From the NCBI RefSeq assembly GCF_025165815.1, contig NZ_JAFFZE010000015.1, positions 412,198-476,197 of the forward strand: 64,000 nt of DNA, given 5' to 3'. The notes under the pieces were generated by a model, which was not told the origin of the DNA, did no database searches, and saw only the letters and a list, made by a program, of their open reading frames with translations. Positions 41,892 through 50,819 of the stretch are shown one piece after another (within the stretch, counting starts at the first letter, position 1; each line of letters starts with the position of its first letter). The position numbers and the translations under genes were made by a program. This stretch comes from Actinophytocola gossypii (GTDB taxonomy: Bacteria > Actinomycetota > Actinomycetes > Mycobacteriales > Pseudonocardiaceae).

Positions 41892-42815
41892 TCACGCCAC
41901 CTTGATGACGACCTTGCCCGAAGCGTGACCGTTCTCGACGGTGGCGAGGGCGGCCGGGGCGTCGGCGAGCGGGTGGACCGAGGTGATCACCGGTGCGAGC
42001 GCTCCGTCGAGAGCCAGCTGCGCGGCCCGCTCCAGGTTCTCGCGGTCGAGGCGGCGCTCGACGACCCGCCCACCGAGCTCGGGCACGGAGGAATCACCCA
42101 CGGCGATGACGTCGCGGGGATCCCGAGCCAGCGGAGCGACCGCACGCAGTGACGTGCCTCCAACCAGATCGACGATCCCGTCGAAGCCGTCCGCGACCAG
42201 CTCGCGTGCCGTGGCGACGACGTTCCCGGCGGCGTAGTCGACGAACCGCACCCCGATGGCCTCGGCGTGCTCGCGCTTCGCGGCACTCCCGGTTCCGGTC
42301 ACCCGCAGCCCACGCCGGACGGCCAGCCGGGCGACGGCGAGGCCGACCCCGCCACCGACCCCGTTGACCAGGATCGTGGCACCAGCCGGGAGCCCGAGTT
42401 GGTCGAGCGCATCGACCGCTGTCGTCCCGGCCACCGGCAGCGTCGCCGCCACGGTCGCGGAGAGCCCCGCCGGGGTACGCGCGGTGTTCGGCGCGGACAG
42501 CACCGTCGTCTCGGCGTAGGTGCCGCCACCGGTGAGTGCGAAGCCGAAGACCCGGTCACCCACCTCGAGCCCGTCGACGTCCTCGCCCCGGGCGAGAACG
42601 GTTCCCGCCGCCTCCATGCCCAGCACACGGGGAAACGGACGCCCGCCGTCGAGCCCGGAGACCAGACCCGAGCGCAGCAGGTGGTCGAGGGGATTCACGC
42701 CGGCGACCTCCACCCGGATCAGCACCTCCCCGCGACCGGGGACGGGATCGGGACGATCGAAGAACTCCTGCACCTCGGGCCCGCCATGTCTGCCGAAACC
42801 CCACGCCGACACCAT
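41892..42815 (-). CDS. NADP-dependent MDR oxidoreductase (zeta-crystallin type)
   Basis: 307 residues from ATG 42815 (MVSAWGFGRHGGPEVQEF); the reading frame stays open to 42869 but the conserved start is here. The GroES-like part has VEVAGVNPLDHLLRSG and GMEAAGTVLARGEDV. The cofactor loop is ILVNGVGGGVGLAVARLAV. Zinc ligands are missing. Divergent placement of a MerR gene close downstream is not seen; the MerR gene runs on the same strand 108 bases upstream and may control it. Relatives reduce quinones or alpha,beta-enones. Confidence 0.88.
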   Translation of the reverse strand: MVSAWGFGRHGGPEVQEFFDRPDPVPGRGEVLIRVEVAGVNPLDHLLRSGLVSGLDGGRPFPRVLGMEAAGTVLARGEDVDGLEVGDRVFGFALTGGGTYAETTVLSAPNTARTPAGLSATVAATLPVAGTTAVDALDQLGLPAGATILVNGVGGGVGLAVARLAVRRGLRVTGTGSAAKREHAEAIGVRFVDYAAGNVVATARELVADGFDGIVDLVGGTSLRAVAPLARDPRDVIAVGDSSVPELGGRVVERRLDRENLERAAQLALDGALAPVITSVHPLADAPAALATVENGHASGKVVIKVA

Positions 42816-42923
42816 CTTCCGCTGCCTCTCGTGCGACCGGCCCCGGTGGTTCCGGAGCCCCGCCGCCATCCTCGGCGTTCACATGGATGTGAGGGGCAAC
42901 CCGCTGAGGTGCGGGTCACAGCA

Positions 42924-43295
42924 TCAGGCGGTGGACAGCTCCGCCCGGTGCCGGCTGTTGACCGTGATCAACCCGTCGAGGGCGTCCCGGGTCTCGACCA
43001 GGTGCGCGATGTCGGCGTCGATCCGGTCACGCAGGCGCGTCATCGTCACGAACGCCAGCTCCACGACGCCCGGGTCGTCGGGGGTCTCCACGCACGGCAG
43101 CACGGCCGCGATCACCCGGCTGGACATCCCCGCGTCGAACAGCTGTCGGATGAGCGACACGCGCTGGACCTCGGCTTCGGAATAGTGGCGCTGGCCGGCC
43201 GCGGAGCGTGCGCTGTTCAGCAGGCCCTGCTCTTCGTAGTACCGCAGCGAGCGCGGACTCACGCCCGTGCGCTTGGACAGCTCGCCGATCCGCAT
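42924..43295 (-). CDS. MerR-family regulator
   Basis: 123 residues from ATG 43295. The winged helix is standard: MRIGELSKRTGVSPRSLRYY, EEQGLLNSARSAAGQRHYSE. The dimer helix and short effector tail (LPCVETPDDPGVVELA) contain one cysteine, so it is not a metal sensor of the CxxC type. It resembles regulators that control an adjacent oxidoreductase. The reductase downstream on the same strand is the natural target. Confidence 0.92.
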   Translation of the reverse strand: MRIGELSKRTGVSPRSLRYYEEQGLLNSARSAAGQRHYSEAEVQRVSLIRQLFDAGMSSRVIAAVLPCVETPDDPGVVELAFVTMTRLRDRIDADIAHLVETRDALDGLITVNSRHRAELSTA

Positions 43296-43389
43296 ACCTG
43301 AGAACCTACGCCCGCACGCTCCGGTTCAGGGCGGCTACCGGGCGGGCAGCCGGGCCAGTTCGGCGAGTACCACGGGAGAGGTCTCCGAC

Positions 43390-43845
43390 GTGACCGACAT
43401 GAGGCATCCGGGGCGACATCGGGTGGCCGATCGGTCATGCTCGGTCCGGCACGGACCGTCGGATCGCTCGCCCGTGCTTGCATCGACGGATGCGCCTACG
43501 GGCCTGGCGGCGGCGATCGTCGACCTGCTGCCTCCCGACCGTTCCGTCGGTGCTCCGCTTCGGCGAGGAAGCGGTCCGATGGCTGGGTTGTCGCAGGTGA
43601 CCGGATCGGCCGCCCGGATCACGGCCGGGACCGGTCCGTCGGGTAACGCCACCGGCCGGTTCGCGTTCTCGACCGACACCGGCCGGTACCTGCTTCTGGA
43701 GCAGGAATCGCGGTGGTGCGTGGTCGCTTCCGGGCGCGCCGACCTCGAGCAACGGATCGCGGCCGTCCTGTGTGCCGTGGACGAGGGAAGTGCGCGGGAA
43801 CGCGCGCACCTGATGGACCGCGCGCTGATGTCCGCGGGACTCTAG
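43390..43845 (+). CDS. doubtful open reading frame, no family recognised
   Basis: A 151-codon frame from GTG 43390 (open back to 43267). The second half reads like a folded protein (ATGRFAFSTDTGRYLLLEQES, WCVVASGRADLEQRIAAVLCAVDEG), while the first half is arginine- and serine-rich and resembles out-of-frame translation. It may be a remnant or a short protein starting at GTG or ATG further in. The gap between the MerR and P450 genes otherwise holds nothing I can identify. Confidence 0.3.
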   Translation: MTDMRHPGRHRVADRSCSVRHGPSDRSPVLASTDAPTGLAAAIVDLLPPDRSVGAPLRRGSGPMAGLSQVTGSAARITAGTGPSGNATGRFAFSTDTGRYLLLEQESRWCVVASGRADLEQRIAAVLCAVDEGSARERAHLMDRALMSAGL

Positions 43846-43870
43846 TGGACGTTCCCGGCAACCCGCCCTC

Positions 43871-45091
43871 TCAGCTCCGGTCCCAGGTGACGGGGAGCCG
43901 CCAGGTCCCGTAAACGATGGCCGTCTCGCGCATCGGAACGTCCTCGACCGGGACCGCCAGGCGCAGCGTCGGGAAGCGGTCGAACAGCGCGCGGTAGGCG
44001 ATGCGCATCTCGATCCGGGCGAGTTGCTGGCCGAGGCACTGGTGGACGCCGTGCCCGAAACCCAGGTGGTGCCTGGCATCGGCGCGGTCGAGCCGCAGGG
44101 TGTCGGGGTCGGTGAACCGCTCGGGGTCACGGTTGATCGCGGGTAACCCCAGGACCACGGTCTCGCCTTCGCGGATGAGCCGGCCCGCGATCTCGACGTC
44201 CTCCAGCGCGGCGCGGTTCGGTCCTCCCAGATGGACGATGGTCAGATAGCGCAGCAACTCCTCGACCGCCGTTTCGTCCAGTGCGGAGGCGGCGAGCTGC
44301 TCTGGGTGTCGCAGTAGTGCGAAGGTGCCCAGGGCGAGCATGTGCGCGGTGGTCTCGTGTCCGGCGACCAACAGCAGCAAGCCGATGTTGGCCAGTTCCT
44401 CGTCGGTCAGGTCGGTCTCGGTGATCAAGTCGCTCAGCAGATCGTCGGCGGGCCTGGTTCGCTTGTGCCGTACCAGGTCGCCCAGGTAGCGAGCGAGGCT
44501 GCCGATGGCGGCCATGGCCTGTTCCGAAGTGTTGTCCAGGTTGACGGCCACGGTGGTCTGCTCCTCGAAGAACGCGTGGTCGTCGTACGGGACACCCAGC
44601 AGTTCGCAGATCACCAGCGAGGGGATCGGGAGCGCGAACGCCGGCACGAGGTCGACCGGCGGTCCGGCGTCGGCCATGGCGTCCAGGTGATCGGCGGTGA
44701 TCCGCGCGACGCGCGGTTCGAGGAGCTTCATGCGGCGAAACGTGAACCGGCCGGTGAGCAGGCGCCGGTACCGGGCGTGCTCGGGCCGGTCCATGTTGGC
44801 GAACCAGCCGGGCGCGGGCGGTTTGTCATGGCCGCCGGGGCGGACGTTCGGCCGGGACAGTGGGGAGTGCCGGAGCTCGGGCCGGACGGTGAAGCGGGGG
44901 TCCGACAGCACGGTGCGCGCGGCGTCGTAGCCGGTCACCAGCCAACCCACGTGTCCGTCGGGGAAGGCGAGGCGGGTGAGCGGCTCGCCGCGCCGTGCCA
45001 GCGCTGTCAGCTCCGGAGGTGGGTCGAACGGGCAGCCGGGAGCGCGCGAGGAGGGCAGGGTGACCGGGCCGTCAAGGTTCTGGTCGTTCAA
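43871..45091 (-). CDS. cytochrome P450
   Basis: 406 residues from TTG or ATG at 45091 ([20 protein letters not shown]). The I-helix oxygen-binding motif is [13 protein letters not shown], the K-helix ExxR is in VEELLRYL, and the heme loop is [17 protein letters not shown] with Cys352 as heme ligand. [17 protein letters not shown] is the usual C-helix. The ferredoxin and reductase are not encoded nearby. The sequence resembles CYP105/107-like soluble bacterial P450s that hydroxylate secondary metabolites or drugs. It is divergent from a TetR gene, which probably controls it. Confidence 0.93.
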   Translation of the reverse strand: MNDQNLDGPVTLPSSRAPGCPFDPPPELTALARRGEPLTRLAFPDGHVGWLVTGYDAARTVLSDPRFTVRPELRHSPLSRPNVRPGGHDKPPAPGWFANMDRPEHARYRRLLTGRFTFRRMKLLEPRVARITADHLDAMADAGPPVDLVPAFALPIPSLVICELLGVPYDDHAFFEEQTTVAVNLDNTSEQAMAAIGSLARYLGDLVRHKRTRPADDLLSDLITETDLTDEELANIGLLLLVAGHETTAHMLALGTFALLRHPEQLAASALDETAVEELLRYLTIVHLGGPNRAALEDVEIAGRLIREGETVVLGLPAINRDPERFTDPDTLRLDRADARHHLGFGHGVHQCLGQQLARIEMRIAYRALFDRFPTLRLAVPVEDVPMRETAIVYGTWRLPVTWDRS

Positions 45092-45165
45092 CGGGTAACT
45101 CCATTTCGAGAGTGGACTATTTTATGAGACTACAGTATCAGTTGCGTCTTCGGTATGATCAATGG

Positions 45166-45741
45166 ATGAGCGGCCTGCGTGAACGTAAGAAGGTCAAGAC
45201 CAGGGAGGCGATCCTTCGAGAGGCGTTCCGGCTCTTCCGCGAGCACGGCTACAGCGCCACCACGGTCGAGCAGATCGCCGAGGCCGCCGAGGTCTCGCGC
45301 GCCACGTTCTTCCGCTACTTCCCGACGAAGGAAGACCTGGTCACGCTCGACCGCTTCCTGCCGCTCGTCGAAGCACTGAAAGCTCAGCCGCCTGGTGCGG
45401 CACCGGTCAGTGCGCTGCGTGGTGCGTTCCGCACGGCGTTCGCGGGCCTCTCCGCCGAAGAGATCACCGCCGGGCACGCGCGCGAGGTGTTCGCGGCGAC
45501 CGTTCCCGAACTGGTGGCGGCCAACCTGCGCAAGAGCCCCGGCTTGATCCGGGAGGTCGCCGAGATCCTGGCGGACCGGACGGGGTGCCCGCCCGACGAT
45601 TCCCGGATACAGAACGTCATCGGCGCGAGTTTCGGGGTTGTGGCAATGGCTTGGCTCCGCTGGGCCCGGGACTCCGCCGTCGACGGCCCCGCCGAGATCG
45701 ACAGGTCACTGGCACACCTGGAGTCCGGACTGACCCTCTAG
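45166..45741 (+). CDS. TetR-family regulator divergent from the P450
   Basis: 191 residues from ATG 45166; the frame is open to 45112 but only this start precedes the conserved ERKKVKTREAILREAFRLF. The HTH is TVEQIAEAAEVSRATFFRYF, followed by an all-helical sensing domain. The 74-base gap to the P450 start is AT-rich, and a loose inverted repeat (GTGGACT, eight-base spacer, AGACTAC, near 45112-45133) is a possible operator. That site is weak. Confidence 0.9.
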   Translation: MSGLRERKKVKTREAILREAFRLFREHGYSATTVEQIAEAAEVSRATFFRYFPTKEDLVTLDRFLPLVEALKAQPPGAAPVSALRGAFRTAFAGLSAEEITAGHAREVFAATVPELVAANLRKSPGLIREVAEILADRTGCPPDDSRIQNVIGASFGVVAMAWLRWARDSAVDGPAEIDRSLAHLESGLTL

Positions 45742-45953
45742 ACCTGTCGGACTGGCCACACAGGACGGTGAGCGCGGGCGGGCTCTGGTTCGCCGAGCGA
45801 GCCCGGTGCGCATGGCGTGGACGTACGTGCGCGCAGGGTATCCAGGCCGATACGAACGGAGCAGGCGTCGGCAACTGGCCCACCAGGTCGACGCGCGACG
45901 TAGCAAAGTGCCTTCCGGTAGGCAATGCTCCATGCGGGTGGAGGCGACTGGTC

Positions 45954-46462
45954 GTGGGTGAGGCGGGCGAGTCGGCGGCGGGCTTGTCGTTCGGGGGTTT
46001 GTTGTTGCGGTATCGGCGGTCCGCGGGACTGTCGCAGGAGGCTTTGGCGCGGGCTTCCGGGATGAGTGTGCGGGCGTCGCGGGAGCTGGAGCGCGGTCGA
46101 CAGGTCGGTTCGCGGACGCGCTGAGCGAGCTCCGCGGTGTGCTCACCGAGCTGGACCGGCGCGACGACCAGAGCACGCCGACGCGGCGGTGGCTGAGGGC
46201 GATGGTGCTCGACGAGATCGGCCCGTGTCATGCCGGGCTGGAACAGTGGCGGGAGGCCGCCGAGGCTCATGCCGAGGCACGACTGACGTTCGCCATGCTC
46301 GGCGCCGCCTACCGCCAGGCCCGTTCCGCGTTGCTCGAAGGAGTCGCGTGGCGGGAGGCCGGCCGGCGCGAGTACTCGCGAAAATGGCTACTTCGTCGGT
46401 CCACATCACCAGGCCGACCGGGAGATCGTCCTCAAAGAACTCGCGGTCGACGCGCCCTGTGA
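45954..46462 (+). pseudogene. remnant of an HTH/TPR signalling regulator
   Basis: The frame from GTG 45954 encodes an XRE-type helix-turn-helix start (FGGLLLRYRRSAGLSQEALA, then RASGMSVRASRELERGR) and stops at 46124. A second frame directly overlapping (from about 46100) encodes a TPR-like tail: FADALSELRGVLTELDRRDD, ARLTFAMLGAAYRQARSALL. Such N- and C-terminal parts belong to one large HTH / NB-ARC / TPR regulator of about 700-1000 residues. The ATPase core is missing and the two ends are joined out of frame. Confidence 0.65.
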
Positions 46463-46492
46463 CAGATCCGTGTGACGGCCGCGCCGCGGAGC

Positions 46493-46909
46493 TCAGTCCT
46501 CGACCCACCCGTGTTTGGTGGCGATGGCGAGCACGCTTCGTCGCACGAGCACGATCTGCTCGGCGGTGAGGGTCGGTACCGCGGCGAGGAGGGATTCGGT
46601 GATCTCGGTGGTGAGTTCGGTGGTCGACATGATGTCGCACATGCCGTCGTCACCGGCGTCACCGGCGGGAACGTTCTGCCCTACGGCTGCGGTGCTCGGA
46701 CCGTCCACGATCTGGACGCGGGACGCCTTCAGCCCACGGTGACCTTCCTCGGCGACGAACCGAACGCGGGTACCGGGCGTGAGCAGCTTCTTGTCGAAGC
46801 CGAGGTCGTTCACGTGGAGGAAGACGTCCTCGTCGCCGTCGTCCGGGGCGACGAACCCGTAACCGCGGACCTCGTCGAAGCGGATCACCTTGCCGGTCAG
46901 CACTGCCAT
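46493..46909 (-). CDS. cold-shock-domain protein with C-terminal extension
   Basis: 138 residues from ATG 46909 (in-frame ATGs at 46915 and 46921 also exist). The cold-shock fold occupies residues 1-70: GKVIRFDEVRGYGFVAPDDG, DVFLHVNDL, and GTRVRFVAEEGHRGLKASRV. RNP1 is changed from KGFGFI to RGYGFV, and RNP2 is DVFLHV. The tail (residues 75-138, TELTTEITESLLAAVPTLTA) is an acidic helical region not found in small CspA proteins. The same CSD-plus-tail form is common in actinobacteria. It is the only intact gene in a region of decay. Confidence 0.87.
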   Translation of the reverse strand: MAVLTGKVIRFDEVRGYGFVAPDDGDEDVFLHVNDLGFDKKLLTPGTRVRFVAEEGHRGLKASRVQIVDGPSTAAVGQNVPAGDAGDDGMCDIMSTTELTTEITESLLAAVPTLTAEQIVLVRRSVLAIATKHGWVED

Positions 46910-47002
46910 TCCCATCACCAACTACCCAATCCAGTCTCTGATCGTCGCCGGATCCCTCGACGACCCTGCCCTGAACGGTACCGGCGCGGTTCCCGGACGA
47001 GG

Positions 47003-47172
47003 TCAGGCCGCGTCGAGCCGCTGCTCCGGGACCACGGCGCGCAGGGCGCGCAGGGCGTTGTGCAACCGGCTCTTCACCGTGCCCGCCGGCACACGAGGGT
47101 GTCCCGGTGTACGCGGGACATCCGGTCGTGGATCGCGCCGACCACGACCCGGGTCTCGACCTCGTCGCTGGC
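47003..47172 (-). pseudogene. remnant of an ECF sigma factor (region 4)
   Basis: On the minus strand, ASDEVETRVVVGAIHDRMSR, then VHRDTL, is the start of sigma region 4. It breaks off and resumes in another frame as RVPAGTVKSRLHNALRALRA, then VVPEQRLDAA and stop. About 15-20 residues of the HTH between them are lost, together with region 2. The result cannot be functional. Confidence 0.65.
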
Positions 47173-47261
47173 CGGAGGCAGCACCCTTGTCGTGCCGGCG
47201 CGCTACGACCAGTCTGGGAGAGTGCGACGCCTCGTCCGAACGTTCCGCCGGTTCGGTACCC

Positions 47262-47564
47262 CGCTGGGGACAGCATCGGTGGCAGGCCGCTGCTGCGCAC
47301 GGGATCGACGAGCAGGTCCAACTGCCGCTCCGCGAGATTGCCGAGCTGGGTCGCGACGATGGACAACAGGTCCGGGGCGAAGGCCGCCGGCTGGCCGAAG
47401 AAGTTCCCGCCGTGGCCGACGAGGTCCTCATCGGGGAAGAACAACGGGTTGTCGCTCACACCGTTGAGGTCGCGCGAAACGACCCGCTCGGCCCAGTCGA
47501 GCGCGGACCGCGCGGCGCCCGCCAGTTGTGGCACGCAACGGACGGAGTAGGGCTCTGGAGCGGG
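47262..47564 (-). pseudogene. remnant of an aromatic amino acid ammonia-lyase/histidase
   Basis: About 100 codons encode PEPYSVRCVPQLAGAARSAL, SRDLNGVSDNPLFFPDED, GGNFFGQPAAFAPDLLSIVA and LGNLAERQLDLLVDP. These are the central segments of the HAL/PAL/TAL family downstream of the MIO prosthetic group. The N-terminal half with the Ala-Ser-Gly triad is absent, and sequence after LPPMLSP loses the family pattern. Confidence 0.75.
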
Positions 47565-47602
47565 CGGTCGCCCGAGGGCCGTGCGCCGCCCAGCCAGCCG
47601 TT

Positions 47603-48142
47603 CTCACGCTGGCCGACGTCATGGCGACCGGGCACCACACGATCCACGCGTCCGGAAGGCCGGTCCCGTCGACCGTCGCGGTTGTGGGCGACGGCGCGGT
47701 CGGCCTGTGCGCCGTGCTCGCCGCGCACCGGGCGGGAGTGGAACGGGTGTTGCTGCTCGGGCACCACGAGAGGCGGTTGGAGATCGGCAGGAACTTCGGC
47801 GCCACCGACCTCGTCGTCGCGCGGGGGCCGGAGGCTCACGACCAGATCATCGACATCACCGGCGGTGTCGGCGCCGACCTCGTCGTGGAGGCGGTCGGCG
47901 AGCAGGACGCCATCACCACCGCCGCCGCGGTGTGCGCCCCTGGTGGGGTCGTCAGCATGGTCGGTGGACCGCACGGCGAGCTCGACCTTTTCGGCTGCTT
48001 CCTGCGCAACGTGACGCTCACCGGTGGCCTCGCCCCCGTACGCCGCTACCTGCCCGAGTCGACCCTCCCGCTGCCCGACATCGACCGCGGCTACCGGGCG
48101 GTGCTCGATCGGCGGGCGACCAAGGTCCTGGTCACGGCGTGA
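47603..48142 (+). pseudogene. remnant of a zinc-type alcohol dehydrogenase
   Basis: A 180-codon open frame encodes only the cofactor domain of a medium-chain dehydrogenase: LTLADVMATGHH, VAVVGDGAVGLCAVLAAHRA, ATDLVVARGPEAHDQIIDIT, GVGADLVVEAVGE. The catalytic domain with the zinc ligands is missing at the 5' end. Near the 3' end RRYLPES joins directly to LPDIDRGYRAVLDRRATKVL, so about 25-30 residues have also been lost there. Confidence 0.7.
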
Positions 48143-48208
48143 ACGGGGTCCTTCCTCGCCCGTCGAACGACCGAGGTTGATCGACGACGTGCCGGGTATC
48201 CGGGCGCG

Positions 48209-48535
48209 ATGTACGCGGACGACGTCCTCCGGCCCTGGTTCGACGCGCTGGTCACCCGGTACCCCGGCGTCGACCCGTTCGACGTGCACACCCACCTCGG
48301 CCGGCTTCCCGCCGAGCGAACCGGACGGCTACCGGGCGCCCAACGACACGGTGCTCGACGCGGCGGCGCACGACCACGCACTGGTCCCGTTCTGCCGCCT
48401 CGCGCCCGGCGACCACCCGGACAAGGAGCTGGCGCGCTGCCTGGACGGCGGCGCGGCCGGCGTCAAGCTGCACCCCGCCAGCGACGACTTCATCCTCGAC
48501 GACGACGAGCTCACCGACGTGTCCCAGCCGGTACG
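48209..48535 (+). pseudogene. remnant of an amidohydrolase-family protein
   Basis: ATG 48209 opens with MYADDVLRPWFDALVTRYPG, then DPFDVHTHLGRLPAE with the HTH metal motif. A frame change after about 48320 is needed to continue with APNDTVLDAAAHDHALVPFC, RLAPGDHPDKELARCLDGGA and GVKLHPASDDF. The sequence then stops matching, so only the N-terminal third remains. Confidence 0.65.
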
Positions 48536-48595
48536 CGCCGGGCTGGGACCTGGCCGCCACGGCCGCGGTGATCGCGCGCACCTCGTCACTCTTGT

Positions 48596-48612
48596 CAAAG
48601 GTACTACCTTTG
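48596..48612. promoter_or_regulatory. perfect palindromic operator before the gluconate symporter
   Basis: CAAAGGTACTACCTTTG has perfect 8-bp arms around one base and lies 58 bases before the symporter start. A TTGTCA hexamer at 48592-48597 overlaps it and could be the -35. The FCD-type regulator encoded after the symporter is the likely ligand-controlled repressor. Confidence 0.7.
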
Positions 48613-48669
48613 CGGCAGGGTGTGCGCGCAGAATGCCCGAGAGCGGGCGCGGGTGACGAAGGAGTTGCC

Positions 48670-50076
48670 GTGGAAGCGATCGAACCCCAGTTCGGCACGG
48701 TCACGCTGCTGTTGATGGCGGCCGGTGCCGTGGCCGTGTTGTTGTTCCTGATCATGAAGGTCAAGCTGCACGCCTTCATCGCGCTGGTCCTGGTCAGCGT
48801 GCTGACGGCGGTGGTCGTCGGCTTCGAACCAGGCGACATCCCCGACGTGTTGATGTTCGGGTTCGCCGACACCATCGGCGGAGTCGCGCTACTGGTGGCG
48901 TTCGGCGTGATGCTCGGCCGGCTGCTCGAGGTCACCGGCGGTGCGCAAACGCTCGCGGACACCCTCATCAACCGGTTCGGCGAGAAACGCGCCCCGTTGG
49001 CGCTGGGGATCGCGTCCCTGCTGTTCGGGTTCCCGATCTTCTTCGACGCCGGCCTCGTCGTCTTCGTCCCGATCATCCTCACCGTGGCGCGACGCTTCGG
49101 CGGCAACGTGCTCCTCTACGCGCTGCCGGCGGCCGGCGCGTTCGCCGCGATGCACGCGATCGTCCCGCCCCACCCCGGGCCCGTGGCCGCGGCCAACCTG
49201 ATCGGCGCGAACGTCGGGATCACGCTGCTCGTCGGCATCCCGATCGCGGTGGTGGCCTGGTACGTCGGCGTCATGCTGGTCACCCGCTTCCTCAGCGCCA
49301 GGGTCGTGGTGCCGGTCCCGGACGTGATCTTCGGCGAGGTGGAGGACGGCCGCGACGCCGACGGCGACGACGAGGACAAGCTCACCCGCCGGCCGCCGTC
49401 GTTCGGCACCGTCCTCATGCTGCTGATCATCCCGCTGGTGCTGATCTCGTTCAACACCGTGCTCTCGACGCTCGTCGACACCGGCGTGCTCGCCGAGGGG
49501 CAGGCCTGGGTCGGCTTCCTGAGCCTGCTCGGCGTCACGCCGGTGGCCCTGCTGATCACGGTCATCGTCGCGATCTTCGTCCTCGGCCGCCCGAACGCGT
49601 CGATGGCGACCGTCACCAAGATCGTCGACAAGGCGCTCGGGCCGGTGTGCGCGATCATCCTGATCACCGGCGCCGGCGGGATGTTCGGTGGTGTGCTCGA
49701 GCTCAGCGGCATCGGCGACGCGCTGAGCAACAGCCTGTCCGATCTCGGCATCTCGCTGATCCTGCAGGCGTTCATCATCGCGACCCTGCTGCGCGTCGCC
49801 CAGGGCTCGGCCACCGTCGCGCTGACCACGACCGGTGGGCTGATCGCCGGCGCGGTCGCCGACGCCAACCTGAGCGACTTCAAGCTGACCCTGATCGTGG
49901 TCGCCATCGCGGCGGGCGCCACCGTGCTCTCGCACGTGAACGACTCCGGCTTCTGGCTGGTCAGCAGGCTGTTCGGAATGGACGAGAAGACCACGCTGAA
50001 GACCTGGACGGTGATGGAGACCACGCTCGGCCTGTCGGCGTTCGTGATCGCCTTCGGTCTGTGGCTGGTGACCTGA
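48670..50076 (+). CDS. gntT: gluconate:H+ symporter (GntP family)
   Basis: 468 residues from GTG 48670 after GAAGGAG. About twelve to fourteen hydrophobic segments with GntP-family landmarks: GFADTIGGVALLVAFGVMLG, FGFPIFFDAGLVVFVPI, AAMHAIVPPHPGPVAAA, and VNDSGFWLVSRLFGMDEK near the end. A polar loop at ~220-250 (DGRDADGDDEDKLTRR) is longer than in E. coli GntT. It imports gluconate, which the kinase at 50820 phosphorylates for the pentose phosphate pathway. Both lie beside the FCD regulator gene. Confidence 0.92.
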   Translation: MEAIEPQFGTVTLLLMAAGAVAVLLFLIMKVKLHAFIALVLVSVLTAVVVGFEPGDIPDVLMFGFADTIGGVALLVAFGVMLGRLLEVTGGAQTLADTLINRFGEKRAPLALGIASLLFGFPIFFDAGLVVFVPIILTVARRFGGNVLLYALPAAGAFAAMHAIVPPHPGPVAAANLIGANVGITLLVGIPIAVVAWYVGVMLVTRFLSARVVVPVPDVIFGEVEDGRDADGDDEDKLTRRPPSFGTVLMLLIIPLVLISFNTVLSTLVDTGVLAEGQAWVGFLSLLGVTPVALLITVIVAIFVLGRPNASMATVTKIVDKALGPVCAIILITGAGGMFGGVLELSGIGDALSNSLSDLGISLILQAFIIATLLRVAQGSATVALTTTGGLIAGAVADANLSDFKLTLIVVAIAAGATVLSHVNDSGFWLVSRLFGMDEKTTLKTWTVMETTLGLSAFVIAFGLWLVT

Positions 50077-50085
50077 TCCGGTCGC

Positions 50086-50114
50086 GGTCAGGTGTCCTGC
50101 CCGGACACCTGACC
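50086..50114. terminator. hairpin between convergent gluconate genes
   Basis: A 12-bp perfect stem, GGTCAGGTGTCC (50086-50097) against GGACACCTGACC (50103-50114), loop TGCCC. It begins 9 bases after the symporter stop and spans the end of the convergent regulator gene. Confidence 0.75.
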
Positions 50115-50786
50115 CATCTCGCTGGCCACCTCGACGCAGATCGCCGTCATCGCGGCCCTGGCCACCTCGGCCTCACCGCCCGCGACGGCCTCGGCGACCA
50201 CCAGGTGCAGCCGGCGGGCCTCTGGCTTGGGCCGGGTCGGCATCAGGTGGTGCAGCGTGCGCCCGCGCAGCACCTCCTCCACGACGTGCGCGAGGCCGGC
50301 GAACATCGCGTTCCCCGAGGCCTCGAGCAGCAGCCGGTGGTAGGCGATGTCGTGCTCGAGGAACGTGGTCAGGTCCCCGGCCGCACCGGCGGACTCCATG
50401 GCCGCGCCGAGTTCGAGGATCCGGTCCCGCTGCCGGGCGTCGGAGTGCCGGGCGGCCAGCGCCGCGGCGGGCGGCTCGATCGCGGTGCGCAGCTGGGAGA
50501 GCTGGTGCAGCTGCCGCCCGCGCTCCGGCCCGGCCAGCCGCCACCGGATGACCGCGCGGTCGTAGTTGTCCCACTGTTCCTCTGGCAGCACGGTGACGCC
50601 GGTGCGGCGACGGCTGGCGACCAGGCGCATCGAGGCGAGCACTTGGACGACCTCCCTGGCGACCGTGCGGGAGACGTTGAACTCCTGCTGCACCCACTCC
50701 AGGTTGACCGTCGCGCCCGGGGGGAGGGACCCCGAGATGATCAGCGGTCCGAGCCTGGCGAGGACCTCCTCGTGCAGCGTCGCCAT
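50088..50786 (-). CDS. gntR: GntR/FCD-family regulator of the gluconate locus
   Basis: 232 residues from ATG 50786. The winged helix is LGPLIISGSLPPGATVNLEW, VQQEFNVSRTVAREVVQVLA. The FCD ligand domain has the metal-binding set: an Asp in EHDIAYHRLLLEASGN and histidines in HDIAYH and in the LHHLMPT to RLHLVVAEAVAGG region. Position between symporter and kinase, transcribed towards the symporter, indicates gluconate-responsive repression. Confidence 0.9.
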   Translation of the reverse strand: MATLHEEVLARLGPLIISGSLPPGATVNLEWVQQEFNVSRTVAREVVQVLASMRLVASRRRTGVTVLPEEQWDNYDRAVIRWRLAGPERGRQLHQLSQLRTAIEPPAAALAARHSDARQRDRILELGAAMESAGAAGDLTTFLEHDIAYHRLLLEASGNAMFAGLAHVVEEVLRGRTLHHLMPTRPKPEARRLHLVVAEAVAGGEAEVARAAMTAICVEVASEMGQVSGQDT

Positions 50787-50819
50787 GTTCCTCAGCGTAC
50801 CGACGAACGGAGCAGCTCC

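Noticed and set aside
43267..43389. 5' extension of the doubtful frame at 43390
   Set aside because: It overlaps the start of the MerR gene and its promoter and reads as Arg/Ser-rich sequence, so it is not proposed as coding.
45112..45133. TetR operator in the P450-TetR gap
   Set aside because: Arms match at only 5 of 7 positions with an 8-base spacer; too weak to list as a site.
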